From JADGNF01 sp964582085 (GTDB taxonomy: Archaea; Thermoproteota; Bathyarchaeia; Bathyarchaeales; Bathycorpusculaceae), in NCBI GenBank assembly GCA_964582085.1, contig CAZOPV010000006.1, forward strand, positions 1-64,000: a stretch of 64,000 bases of DNA, written 5' to 3'. Below, in pieces: positions 15,895-24,537 of the stretch. Numbering within the stretch: the stretch's first letter is position 1; each line of letters starts with the position of its first letter. The notes under the pieces are model-generated. The model had not been told where the DNA came from, made no database searches, and saw only the letters and a list, made by a program, of their open reading frames with translations. Both the position numbers and the translations under genes were made by a program.

Positions 15895-17118
15895 GTGCAA
15901 TTTCCAGAACTCTTCAAGCAGATAGAAGTGCTCAAGCCTCAAATGATAGATACTTTAATGAAGCTTATCGGCACCCCTGCAGTTGGACCTGAAAACGGCG
16001 GCGAAGGAGAATTCAAAAAAGCTGAACTCCTCAGAGGAATTCTCCAAGATTTTGGTTTCAACGAGATAAACCAATACGATGCAGAAGACCCACGTGTGCC
16101 TTCAGGTAAAAGACCCAACCTCATAGTCTATTACAGAGGCAAAGTAGATTCTCCAAAACTTTGGATAGTTACTCACCTAGATGTTGTACCCGCAGAGGAA
16201 GGTCAATGGAAAATCACCAAACCCTTCGAACCAAAACTTAAAGATGACAAAGTTTACGGCAGAGGCAGTCTAGACAATGGGCAATCACTCGTAGCATCAA
16301 TTTTCGCAATCTTGGCTCTCAAGCAATTGTCTATAACACCCAAAAGAACCGTGGCTTTAGCTTTTGTGGCAGACGAAGAATACGAGAGTACCCTAGGCAT
16401 CAAGCACCTCATCAGCAAAGGCCTATTCAATAAACGAGACTTAGTGGTGGTTCCAGACAGCGGAGAACCAGACGGTGCTTTAATTGAAGTTGCCGAGAAA
16501 AGTATCCTCTGGTTTAAAGTTGTCACGGTGGGTAAACAAACTCATGGTAGCACCCCAAATAGAGGTTTAAACGCGCATCGTATCGGTATGCAGTTTTCTT
16601 TAGCGCTCGATGAGTTGCTCCATGAAAAATATAACAACAAAGACGAGCAGTTTAACGTGTCCAACAGCACCTTTGAACCGACACGCAAAGACAAAAACGT
16701 TGAGGCAATAAATATTGTACCCGGAGAGGATGTGGTGTACTTTGACTGCCGTGTTCTTCCTCAATACAACATCAAAGATGTCCTTTCTGACATTAGAGCG
16801 GCTGCGAAGGCGTTTGAACAAAAGAGCGGCGCTACAATACGCATAGAAGTAATACAAGCCCAACAGGCTCCCTCGGCAGTAGACCCCAAATCAGAGGTTG
16901 TTACCCTACTCAAAAAAGCAATCAAAAAAGTTAGGGGCTTAGACGCCAAAGTTGGCGGAATCGGCGGCGGTACATGTGCAGCGTTCTTCAGGAAAGCAGG
17001 AATCGCCGCTGTTGTTTGGAGTACCGAAGAAGAGGTTGCCCATCAACCCGACGAATACGCCAAAGTTCATAATATGATTGATGACGCCAAAGTTTTTGCG
17101 CTCTTAAGCGTCCTGTAA
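15895..17118 (+). CDS. M20-family metallopeptidase
   Basis: A 407-residue enzyme with the M20/ArgE/DapE set of sites: THLDVVP (first zinc ligand and Asp), GRGSLDNGQ (bridging Asp), ADEEYES (catalytic Glu and ligand), then the lid/dimer domain beginning VGKQTHGSTPNRG, and the final His ligand in EEEVAHQPDEYA. It hydrolyses a C-terminal amide bond; diaminopimelate, acetyl-ornithine or dipeptide substrates cannot be told apart. A GGGGGT sequence precedes the GTG start. Peptide use would fit the neighbouring Lrp regulators, which often respond to amino acids. Confidence 0.88.
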   Translation: MQFPELFKQIEVLKPQMIDTLMKLIGTPAVGPENGGEGEFKKAELLRGILQDFGFNEINQYDAEDPRVPSGKRPNLIVYYRGKVDSPKLWIVTHLDVVPAEEGQWKITKPFEPKLKDDKVYGRGSLDNGQSLVASIFAILALKQLSITPKRTVALAFVADEEYESTLGIKHLISKGLFNKRDLVVVPDSGEPDGALIEVAEKSILWFKVVTVGKQTHGSTPNRGLNAHRIGMQFSLALDELLHEKYNNKDEQFNVSNSTFEPTRKDKNVEAINIVPGEDVVYFDCRVLPQYNIKDVLSDIRAAAKAFEQKSGATIRIEVIQAQQAPSAVDPKSEVVTLLKKAIKKVRGLDAKVGGIGGGTCAAFFRKAGIAAVVWSTEEEVAHQPDEYAKVHNMIDDAKVFALLSVL

Positions 17119-17226
17119 CTTAAGCTCCAGTTTGCTGTTCCTTTATGTGTCTTGCAGTGCAAAACGATTTTAAGGTAAACAATTTATTTATGCACTGCAG
17201 ACTTGCGTAGCAAGGAGTTGCAACAT

Positions 17227-17931
17227 TTGAATAAAACTGACAAAATTATCTTTCAAGCTAAAAAAGAAGGGCGTACAATACTGCTAGAGCCTGAAGCAAA
17301 AGCAGTCTGTATAGATTACGGCATTCCAGTAACAAAGTTCAATGTTGCAAAAAATGAAAAAGAAGCGGCAGACTTTGCCACAAAGATTGGCTTTCCTGTA
17401 GTTTTAAAGATAATTTCGCCTGAAATTATCCACAAAACTGAAGCGGGCGGTGTAAAAGTTAACTTGAAAACCCCTGAGGAAGTCAAAGCCGCATACAACA
17501 CAATTTTGATCAACACAAAAAAATACAACGCTAAAGCCAACATAGTGGGTATCTTGGTTCAGGAGATGGCTCCTCAATCAACCGAGGTCATCATTGGCTC
17601 CGTCAAGGATGCCACGTTCGGGCAAACCGTTATGTTCGGTTTAGGCGGAATCTTTGTCGAGATGCTCAAGGATGTAACCTTCAGAGTTGCCCCCCTAACC
17701 AGGCAAGATGCCTTAAGCATGGTCACTGAAATTAAAGCGTATTCACTTTTGAAAGGGTACCGAAATTCGCCAGCGGTTGACATAGATGCAATTGTCGATG
17801 CCTTAATGCGTGTCTCGAAACTCGTTATGGATCATCCAGAAATTAAAGAGCTTGATTTAAACCCTATTATGGTCTATGAAACAGGAGCAAAAGCAGTGGA
17901 CACAAGAATAATACTTGAGCCGTCTTTTTAA
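17227..17931 (+). CDS. acdB: ADP-forming acyl/acetyl-CoA synthetase, beta subunit
   Basis: About 234 residues of an ATP-grasp protein: LLEPEAKAVCIDYGIPVT, FPVVLKIISPEIIHKTEAGGV (ATP/phosphate-binding lysine and His), VQEMAPQSTEVIIGS, FGLGGIFVEMLKDVTFRVAPL and KELDLNPIMV. It is the separate beta chain of the archaeal ADP-forming acetyl-CoA synthetase, which makes ATP from acyl-CoA produced by amino acid or sugar fermentation. The alpha chain is not in this window. AAGGAG at 17212-17217 favours the TTG at 17227; a TTG at 17203 would contain that site. Confidence 0.88.
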   Translation: MNKTDKIIFQAKKEGRTILLEPEAKAVCIDYGIPVTKFNVAKNEKEAADFATKIGFPVVLKIISPEIIHKTEAGGVKVNLKTPEEVKAAYNTILINTKKYNAKANIVGILVQEMAPQSTEVIIGSVKDATFGQTVMFGLGGIFVEMLKDVTFRVAPLTRQDALSMVTEIKAYSLLKGYRNSPAVDIDAIVDALMRVSKLVMDHPEIKELDLNPIMVYETGAKAVDTRIILEPSF

Positions 17932-18109
17932 AAAGTACAAAACGTTCAAACTAACCAGCTTACATTGAACAACAGTAATTCAAATCTTGAACTTCTGATA
18001 TTTTAACGCCGACATGCTTCTCTGTTTCTTTTGTTTACCTGTTCCTCTTTTTTCTAATTACAATTATTTTTTGCCAAAGCGTGAACAATTTAGCAGCGTA
18101 GACTTTATT

Positions 18110-18209
18110 GGTGGGCTCTATCGACAAATGCGCATGTGCACATTTGCCATCGCACTCAAGATCCAAATCATCCTACATGTCTTCGGGGCCAGAGTCGTCA
18201 TCGCCCACC
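18110..18209. other. Inverted repeat with an internal palindrome in a 450-base gene-free gap
   Basis: Gap 17932-18389 has no supported gene. GGTGGGC at 18110-18116 pairs perfectly with GCCCACC at 18203-18209. Inside, 18125-18146 is a near-perfect 22-base palindrome (CAAATG...CATTTG). The stretch is more GC-rich than its surroundings. It could be an operator or a small RNA. Confidence 0.35.
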
Positions 18210-18389
18210 GTGTGCTCTTTGGGTTTCTAACTTTAAAGCTTTCAGGTAAAATCTCAAGTTTTATTTTGTTTTTGTATTTCAGCTATCGTTACGTTTAAAC
18301 TAAAATTTAGGAGATTTATCTACCACACTTTTTGGCTGCTTTTTTGACCCTAATTGATTAAGTTTGACTGTTGCGAATACGCTACCTTG

Positions 18390-18869
18390 TCAGGTTGGAG
18401 AATGTTTAATGTTCTGTAAAAAGGGTTGATGAAGTTCTCTTGGCCAACTTTGATGTGCCCTGTAGAGTGTTATGTCCACTTCTTCGATGCCCTCTATTTC
18501 TGAGAGTTGTTTTTGAAAATTAAAAATCTCTGCAAAGTTTCTGAATGGGACAAGGAAACACATATCCACAGCTCCAAGTAACACACCTCCCACTATAACG
18601 TTTGGTAACTTTGTTATTTTATCGTAAATCTGGTTGATTTCACTCTGTTTTTCTTTAGAAACCTTTATACAAAATCCTGCTGATGCTTTGAACCCAAGTT
18701 TTTCCAAATTAACCGTCACAGAGGAATAAGAGAAAACTGTTTTTTTTAACTTGTTGTATCTTCTGCTTACCATTTGAGGCGAAATATTCAGTTGTTTTGC
18801 AATTTTCCTGAAAGAGACGCGGGCGTTTTTAGCTAAGATTTCGACTATTTTTAAGTCTGTTGCATCCAT
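18390..18869 (-). CDS. Lrp/AsnC-family regulator (pair 2, second gene)
   Basis: A 159-residue protein: HTH ATDLKIVEILAKNARVSFRK with recognition helix SPQMVSRRYNKLKKT, then a RAM domain (SAGFCIKVS, GGVLLGAVDMCFLVPF). The C-terminus is extended by about 20 residues rich in His, Gln and Pro. It begins two bases after the preceding Lrp gene ends. The linker after the HTH lacks the usual DGVI turn, so it is the more divergent of the pair. Confidence 0.88.
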   Translation of the reverse strand: MDATDLKIVEILAKNARVSFRKIAKQLNISPQMVSRRYNKLKKTVFSYSSVTVNLEKLGFKASAGFCIKVSKEKQSEINQIYDKITKLPNVIVGGVLLGAVDMCFLVPFRNFAEIFNFQKQLSEIEGIEEVDITLYRAHQSWPRELHQPFLQNIKHSPT

Positions 18870-18871
18870 TA

Positions 18872-19348
18872 TTATGCCTCAGCGTTAACTTGAAGATTTG
18901 CGGGGAACACGTTTTCTGCTGTTGTGACCCAAAGGTTAGCTTCTACCTCAGTCACTCCGTTTAGTCCCCTTATTAGCTCTACAATTTTGTTGAGGTCTTT
19001 TATATTCCGAGTTATCGTGAAGCAAAGCAGGTTTTTTCTACCAATACCCTCAGCTACTTGAAGCACCTCAGGTATGGTTTTCAATTGGGCAACTACGCCT
19101 GCTACCTTGTTTATGTTAACCTTGAGGCGAAGAGTAGCCTTACAGTCGTACCCAAAAAATTCTGGACGTAATTCCATAATTTCCCCTGTAATTACGCCGT
19201 CCTTCTTTAACTTATTAAAATGTGTACGTATGACGTTTGGTTGAACCTTACAAATTTTTGCGATATCCGCAAAACTAGTTCTTGCGTCCTTCAATAGGGC
19301 TTTTAAAATTTCTGCGTCTATTGAATCAATTTTTCTTTGAATGCCCAA
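18872..19348 (-). CDS. Lrp/AsnC-family regulator (pair 2, first gene)
   Basis: A 158-residue protein with HTH IDAEILKALLKDARTSFADIA, recognition helix QPNVIRTHFNKLKKDG and a RAM domain (ATLRLKVNINK, EGIGRKNLLCFTITRN). It heads a two-gene transcript that runs away from the large PQQ-propeller gene across a 206-base divergent promoter. Lrp proteins commonly control divergent neighbours, so control of that surface protein is the simplest guess. Confidence 0.9.
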   Translation of the reverse strand: MGIQRKIDSIDAEILKALLKDARTSFADIAKICKVQPNVIRTHFNKLKKDGVITGEIMELRPEFFGYDCKATLRLKVNINKVAGVVAQLKTIPEVLQVAEGIGRKNLLCFTITRNIKDLNKIVELIRGLNGVTEVEANLWVTTAENVFPANLQVNAEA

Positions 19349-19495
19349 ATTCCGTCCTCGTTCCTAATGATAATTGTGATTGCGATATTAAGTTTAGCCG
19401 ATCTTTATTAATATTAAATCTAATTAGAGGGATTATTAACTTCAAAATTATCAAGAAACTAAGTTTTTGTTCCCTGATTTTTTGAATTGAGAGAA

Positions 19496-19507
19496 AAATT
19501 TATATTA
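19496..19507 (+). promoter_or_regulatory. TATA box for the first PQQ-propeller gene
   Basis: AAAATTTATATT sits about 50 bases before the ATG, followed by the Shine-Dalgarno-like GGAGAG. Upstream is an AT-rich segment (TTTATTAATATTAAATCTAATTAGAGG) shared with the divergent Lrp pair. Confidence 0.5.
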
Positions 19508-19554
19508 CAACCTAATTAACTCAGTGTACCGAAAATATTCCGGAGAGAAAAAAA

Positions 19555-22059
19555 ATGAGAATACAGAAAAACAATTTTAGAATAGGCTTCACTTTGATTC
19601 TGCTGTTAACTCTATCTGTTCTGGTAACCTCAATACCGCTCTCCAACGCCGCAGACATCCCCACCTACTGCTTCTTGACAGTTAACCCAAACCCAATAGG
19701 TGTAGGGCAAACACTTAGTGTAAATTTCTGGCTCGATAAAGTAACACCAAATGCTGCTACTCTCTTTGGAGACCGATGGACTGGATTAATTTTGACTATT
19801 ACCAAACCCGATGGAACAACCGAAACTAAAGGACCCTTTACATTAGATTCTGTAGCCTCAGGATATACGCTTTACACACCTACGCTTGTTGGCAAATACA
19901 CCTTCCAAATTCGCTTTCCTGGCCAAGTTATCAACGTTAGTGCAACTGTGCAAAACAACTATCTACCTAGCCAAAGCTCAATTGTAGAGCTTACTGTGCA
20001 GCAAGCAGCTATTGCTCACTGGCAAGATTTACCTCTTCCGTCTGGTTATTGGACACGTCCCTTAAATGCTGAACTTAGAGGAGTCGCTTCAATTGCTAGC
20101 TACTGGCTTGCAGCGGGATCTACAGGTCCACACGGACCACGTGCCTATGACAGTATGGGTAACTTCCAACCGTACGGTAAAGCACCCAACACTGCACACA
20201 TCTTATGGACAAGAGAAATCGCTTTCGGCGGTGCAGTCGGCGGGGCATTCGGTGACAACGTTTACTACCCAGGGGAAACATACGAACGCAAATTCCAACC
20301 CCCAATAATCATGAATGGACGACTGTACTACAACCTTAAACTCGGTTCGGGATCCAATTTATGGGACGGAGCTTACTGTGTAGACCTCTATACTGGCGAA
20401 ACCATTTGGTACATAAATAGCACCAATAAGAACTACCAATTCTTCACATTTGGTCAACTGCTGGACATGGAAACGCCTAATCAGCACGGTGTTATACCCT
20501 ACCTTTGGAGCGTCCAAGGCTCAACATACAAGATGTATGATGCATTCACAGGCGACTGGATATTAGATCTAACAGGAGTGCCTTCGGGTTCCATGGTAAT
20601 GGGAAACAGCGGAGAATTTCTCATATACACTCTTAATGCAGCGGGTAACTACATGACTTTATGGAACTCAACGAAGGCAATCTATCCAAGCGTTGACACC
20701 AACTGGCGATGGATGATTTCACCCACTACTCCTAACGTGACCGCAGGTTACCAATGGAATGTTTCCATACCTGATGTTCCTGGAACACAGAGCATAGCAA
20801 AAATTAGCAATGAATACATTTATGCAAGAGCCACACACCAAACTGTACCTACAACTATAACCACTGATGTTGCCTACGACATCAAAGATGGAAAACAACC
20901 CGTTCAGTTATTCGTACAAAACAGGACATACGACGGAACAATCATGAATGGACCAATGGCAGACGGCGTCTTCACAACTTTCGTCAAAGAGAAGATGGTA
21001 TGGTACGGCTACGATGTCCGCACAGGAGCTCAGAAGTGGGGTCCAACAGAACCGTACACCAGCGCATGGGGTATGTATCAACCCTACGCGGACACCAGCT
21101 ATGGCTACGGTAAACTTTACGCAGGAGGATACGATGGCACAGTACACTGCTACGACCTTGCAACAGGGCAGAATTTGTGGAACTACTACTTTGGAAGTAG
21201 CGGCTTTGAAACACCCTACGGCACCTATCCGCTAAAAGACAACGCCTTTACAGTAGCTGACGGCAAAGTTTTCGTAGTAACAAACGAGCACTCGCCTAAC
21301 ACGCCATACTTCCACGGTTGGAGAATCCACGTAATTGACGCGCAAACAGGAAAACCCGTATGGAACATGTCCTTCATGGGTCTTGCACCAATAATAGCTG
21401 ATGGTTACGCCCTAAGCTTGAACTACTTCGACAACCGCATATACTGCTTTGGCATAGGTCCCAGCGCAACAACCGTCACAGCCTCGCCAAAAGTCTCCAC
21501 AGTAGGTTCAAGTATCCTCATTGAAGGAACCGTAACTGATCAATCTCCAGGCGCCAAAGGCACACCTGCAATTGCTGACGAAGATATGAGCGGATGGATG
21601 GAACACCTGTACCAGCAAAGACCTGCTCCAACAGACGCGAAAGGTGTACCAGTGAAGCTAATAGCTTACGACCCTAACGGCAACATCCAACAAATTGGCA
21701 CAGTAACAACCGACGCGGGGGGTCTATTCAAGAAACTTTGGACGCCTCCTGTTCCAGGAGAATACACAATTATAGCGATGTTTGAAGGATCAGCTTCATA
21801 TGGTCCTTCTGAGGCAAGAACCGCAATAGGCATAGTTGATGCCCCCTCGCCAGCCCCTACAGCAACTTCTGCACCCACAACTGCAGCGCCAGCACCGACC
21901 ACCGTACCGACTGTATCCCCAACACCGGCTGTGTCTCCCTCTGTAGTTCCTGAGCCAGAAGCGCCTACACCAGGCATGGACCTCTACATCATTGCTGCCG
22001 CCGTAATAATAATTGCGATCGTAGCCATCGCCGTAGTGTTTCTACGCAAACGTAAATAA
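19555..22059 (+). CDS. Secreted PQQ-type beta-propeller surface protein, paralogue 1
   Basis: An 834-residue cell-surface protein. A signal peptide (about 1-32, ending SNAADIP) is followed by an Ig-like domain (about 35-145), then a PQQ/quinoprotein-type propeller (about 150-630) with repeats such as DLYTGETIWY, DVRTGAQKWG, DLATGQNLWNYYFGSSG and DAQTGKPVWNMS. A second Ig-like domain (about 635-755, with LIEGTVTDQSPGAKGTPA) follows, then a Thr/Pro/Ala linker. The end is VPEPEAPTPGMDLY, a membrane helix and RKRK. The propeller probably binds a surface ligand or polymer; no PQQ ligands can be confirmed. It is divergent from an Lrp pair and has a full paralogue at 29608-32178. Confidence 0.85.
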   Translation: MRIQKNNFRIGFTLILLLTLSVLVTSIPLSNAADIPTYCFLTVNPNPIGVGQTLSVNFWLDKVTPNAATLFGDRWTGLILTITKPDGTTETKGPFTLDSVASGYTLYTPTLVGKYTFQIRFPGQVINVSATVQNNYLPSQSSIVELTVQQAAIAHWQDLPLPSGYWTRPLNAELRGVASIASYWLAAGSTGPHGPRAYDSMGNFQPYGKAPNTAHILWTREIAFGGAVGGAFGDNVYYPGETYERKFQPPIIMNGRLYYNLKLGSGSNLWDGAYCVDLYTGETIWYINSTNKNYQFFTFGQLLDMETPNQHGVIPYLWSVQGSTYKMYDAFTGDWILDLTGVPSGSMVMGNSGEFLIYTLNAAGNYMTLWNSTKAIYPSVDTNWRWMISPTTPNVTAGYQWNVSIPDVPGTQSIAKISNEYIYARATHQTVPTTITTDVAYDIKDGKQPVQLFVQNRTYDGTIMNGPMADGVFTTFVKEKMVWYGYDVRTGAQKWGPTEPYTSAWGMYQPYADTSYGYGKLYAGGYDGTVHCYDLATGQNLWNYYFGSSGFETPYGTYPLKDNAFTVADGKVFVVTNEHSPNTPYFHGWRIHVIDAQTGKPVWNMSFMGLAPIIADGYALSLNYFDNRIYCFGIGPSATTVTASPKVSTVGSSILIEGTVTDQSPGAKGTPAIADEDMSGWMEHLYQQRPAPTDAKGVPVKLIAYDPNGNIQQIGTVTTDAGGLFKKLWTPPVPGEYTIIAMFEGSASYGPSEARTAIGIVDAPSPAPTATSAPTTAAPAPTTVPTVSPTPAVSPSVVPEPEAPTPGMDLYIIAAAVIIIAIVAIAVVFLRKRK

Positions 22060-22070
22060 CTGCAAAAATA

Positions 22071-22100
22071 CCTTTTCCTTCTTTTTTTATTATTTTTCTG
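22071..22100 (+). terminator. T-tract terminator of propeller gene 1
   Basis: A long pyrimidine run with several T4-T7 tracts starts 12 bases after the stop; it also precedes the convergent DUF190 gene. Confidence 0.55.
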
Positions 22101-22118
22101 CATAACAAAGGTGTTTTA

Positions 22119-22430
22119 TTATAAGACGTAAACTTCGTTGATACTTACCAGACCATTGTCGCCAATTAACCGTTTGAGGTCTGGAAGAAGTGGCTCCAGC
22201 CGAGCCTGCTCATCTACAACTTCGATTATCAAAGGCATATTTATCGACACGCCTTCAAGATGCAATGTTGAGCTACCTCGTTTACCAAAGCCGTTTACAC
22301 CTGTCCACACAGTTGCACCGCTAACTCCCGCTTTAATGAGTAACTCCAAAAGAAGTGTGTGAAGGCGTTTTCCGTCAAGCTCGTCATTCTTTTTTATACG
22401 TATTGTAAGATTCCACATTTTCATCTTCAT
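22119..22430 (-). CDS. DUF190 (PII-like) protein
   Basis: A 103-residue protein with the DUF190 pattern: NLTIRIKKNDELDGKRLHTLLLELL, GVSGATVWTGVNGFGKRG, LHLEGVSINMPLIIEVVD. The fold is PII-like (ferredoxin-like trimer) and may bind a nucleotide. Its first four bases overlap the end of crcB, so it is translationally coupled. DUF190 genes are known companions of crcB in both domains; a role in tuning fluoride export is inferred from that. Confidence 0.88.
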   Translation of the reverse strand: MKMKMWNLTIRIKKNDELDGKRLHTLLLELLIKAGVSGATVWTGVNGFGKRGSSTLHLEGVSINMPLIIEVVDEQARLEPLLPDLKRLIGDNGLVSINEVYVL

Positions 22431-22816
22431 TGAAGTAACCTCTCAATTAATACATTCCCGACTATTCTGCCGCAAATCACAGCAACCAAAGATAGACCCA
22501 CATTTGCCAAAATATTCAGTAGTGCGAGATAAAAACGGTTATTGTCTAGTAGGTTGCTCGTTTCAAGCGCAAACGAGGACATCGTAGTGAAGGAACCACA
22601 GAAACCGATGGCTACAAACAGAGAGTATTTTGCATCTAGGTTCAGTGTCAATGTCGCTATAGAGAAAAAACCAACTACAAAACTGCCAATAATGTTAACT
22701 ATTAATACGTTAACAGGCAAACCGCCTATTGCGAGAGGCGACTCAACAAGTTTGTAGCGAAGAAAAACTCCAACTAACGCACCAACTGCTAAGAGGAGGA
22801 ATTCAATGCCTTTCAT
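22427..22816 (-). CDS. crcB: Fluoride exporter CrcB/Fluc
   Basis: A small four-helix membrane protein of about 129 residues starting MKGIEFLLLAVGALVGVFLRYKL. Fluc hallmarks are present: GALVGVFLRY, VNIIGSFVVGFFS, GFCGSFTTMSSFALE. It works as a dual-topology dimer passing fluoride out of the cell. The Met at 22816 matches the usual family start right before helix 1; an ATG at 22837 would add seven residues and lies almost on the riboswitch. A fluoride riboswitch precedes it. Confidence 0.93.
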   Translation of the reverse strand: MKGIEFLLLAVGALVGVFLRYKLVESPLAIGGLPVNVLIVNIIGSFVVGFFSIATLTLNLDAKYSLFVAIGFCGSFTTMSSFALETSNLLDNNRFYLALLNILANVGLSLVAVICGRIVGNVLIERLLQ

Positions 22817-22842
22817 GTCACTCACTTTTAGTCCCATCGAGA

Positions 22843-22907
22843 TAAGGCATTATCAGCACCTTGTTGGTGCGGTTTTGACGTTAAGGTCAAGGCTAATGCC
22901 ATAGCAC
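22843..22907 (-). promoter_or_regulatory. Fluoride riboswitch (crcB motif)
   Basis: On the minus strand just before crcB the RNA reads GUGCUAUGGCAUUAGC, a short hairpin spacer, then AAAACCGCACC-aacaa-GGUGC-UGAUAAUGCC. The parts match the crcB motif: first stem GCU/AGC with an AUGGCAUU loop, the conserved AACCGC, a 5-bp second stem, the UGAU turn, and a pseudoknot between GGCAUU of the first loop and AAUGCC at the 3' end (six perfect pairs). An extra UUGAC/GUCAA hairpin sits between the two stems. Matched by eye, not with a covariance model, but the position upstream of a fluoride exporter is exactly right. Confidence 0.78.
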
Positions 22908-23075
22908 TGCTTTCTCAGAAAAGTTCAAGTTGATATTAAACATATCGTTTGAACATTGTTAAAATTTTTGTTGTTTATACATTTTCATATCTGTGCATAA
23001 AAAAGTGACAGCGCAAATAAATAAGACTTCTTTTCGTATAAACTGCTAACTCAGTATAACCTAAATGGCGAGTGC

Positions 23076-24062
23076 ATGCTAAATAAAATAAAAGTTACCC
23101 CATTAGCTGCGGAGAGTTTTGGTGTCCGTTCGATGTGTACTTTTGTAGAGACACCTGACGTTAAAGTTCTATTAGACGCAGGAGCATCACTTGCACCTTA
23201 CCGTTTCAGTCTGTTGCCACATCCTATGGAGTTCCAAACGATCGCAAAACTCCGTCAACGTATCTCTTCTATAGCAGAGAAAGCTGAAGTGGTCACAATT
23301 TCACATTACCATTTTGACCACCACACCCCCAGCTACGAGGATTGGGTCGTTAACTGGACGCAAGCCAACGAGACCGCCCAACAGATATACGAAGGGAAAA
23401 CCATTCTGGCAAAGAACCCCAGGAAAAATATTAATTCCAGCCAACGCCAACGTGCATCAGTTTTTCAAAAAATAGGTGGAACATACGCCAAAACACTGGA
23501 GTCAGCTGATGGCAAATCTTACATTTTTGGCAAAGAAACAATTTTAAGTTTTTCTGAAGCTGTCCCTCATGGCACAACTGATTCTGCATTAGGCTGGGTT
23601 ATAATGGTTACTGTACATTATGGTGATGAGCGGTTCATGTTTGCTCCTGACGTTCAAGGACCAATATCTGCATATACCGCGAATTTAATTAAAACCGAAA
23701 AACCCGATGTGCTACTAATTGGCGGCCCACCATTTTATCTTGAGGGCTATAAAATTACTGCAACTTGCCTACAACAGGGCTTAGAAAACCTCAAACAACT
23801 CACTGAAATAATTCCAGTAGTAATCATGGAGCACCATGCCCTAAGAGATGCTCAGTGGCAAAAACGAGTAAAAGCAATCTATAACGCTGCTAAAAGCAAA
23901 GGACATATGCTGCTTACTGCCGCCGACTACGCAGGAGCTAAAAATACCTTTTTGGAGTCAAACCGTAAGCAACTTTACGCAAATTTTCCGCCATCTGAAG
24001 AGTTTCAAAAATGGATGAGACTCGGTGCCAAGGAGCTAACCCATGTTAAACCGCCAATTTAG
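23076..24062 (+). CDS. UPF0282 metallo-beta-lactamase-fold protein
   Basis: A 328-residue archaeal protein of the UPF0282 type. The metal site is SHYHFDHHTP (H77, H79, D81, H82), with later ligands in AVPHGT, APDVQGP and MEHHALRD. The family is confined mostly to archaea, with no firm substrate; the fold suggests a hydrolase, possibly acting on nucleic acid or a phosphoester. The frame is full length. It stands alone: an AT-rich gap with crcB is upstream and a convergent small gene downstream. Confidence 0.85.
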   Translation: MLNKIKVTPLAAESFGVRSMCTFVETPDVKVLLDAGASLAPYRFSLLPHPMEFQTIAKLRQRISSIAEKAEVVTISHYHFDHHTPSYEDWVVNWTQANETAQQIYEGKTILAKNPRKNINSSQRQRASVFQKIGGTYAKTLESADGKSYIFGKETILSFSEAVPHGTTDSALGWVIMVTVHYGDERFMFAPDVQGPISAYTANLIKTEKPDVLLIGGPPFYLEGYKITATCLQQGLENLKQLTEIIPVVIMEHHALRDAQWQKRVKAIYNAAKSKGHMLLTAADYAGAKNTFLESNRKQLYANFPPSEEFQKWMRLGAKELTHVKPPI

Positions 24063-24082
24063 CCCCCAGTCTCAGTATATGA

Positions 24083-24385
24083 TTATTTTTGCTGCAGTTT
24101 TTGGTACTCAAGTTTTGTTTGTCTGATTAACTCTTCCATAGCAGCTGGTTCCTGCAGATCTGCAATGACGTTATTTAATTCATACTTAATCAAATAGGAC
24201 ATCTGCATAGGCTGAAGAGGTTCAGATGCGCCTGTTTGGTAGAGTTTAAGTGCACGCAGTCCAAACTTTACCATCAATTTTTGAAGTTCTGCTCTGAGGA
24301 TTTCCAATTCATTTCGGCTTTCCGCCATGGTTTGAGAGTATTCTTTTGCCTTTTGAGGGTCAGTTAAGTTATCATGTTCAGTCAT
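24083..24385 (-). CDS. Conserved-looking helical hypothetical protein
   Basis: A 100-residue acidic, almost fully helical protein: a long coiled-coil-like segment (ESRNELEILRAELQKLMVKFG), a central GASEPLQPMQMSYLIK turn and a second helix (EELIRQTKLEYQKLQ). No family recognised. It is convergent with the UPF0282 gene and divergent from malic enzyme. Even composition and a normal start (ATG at 24385) make it a probable real gene. Confidence 0.65.
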   Translation of the reverse strand: MTEHDNLTDPQKAKEYSQTMAESRNELEILRAELQKLMVKFGLRALKLYQTGASEPLQPMQMSYLIKYELNNVIADLQEPAAMEELIRQTKLEYQKLQQK

Positions 24386-24537
24386 TTTTCCACCAATAAT
24401 TGCTTGTAGATAGTCGCAGTCGAACCTTATAGCTTTTCCATTTTTAACTTTGAAATTGTAAAACCTTTGTCAGGCACAAACCTTTTAACCTCAATCACAG
24501 TTTCACTCTCTGTACTTTATAACAGGAACGCGCCAAC

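Noticed and set aside
18014..18298. 94-codon hydrophobic frame
   Set aside because: No ribosome site, odd residue mix, and it runs across an inverted repeat and palindrome.
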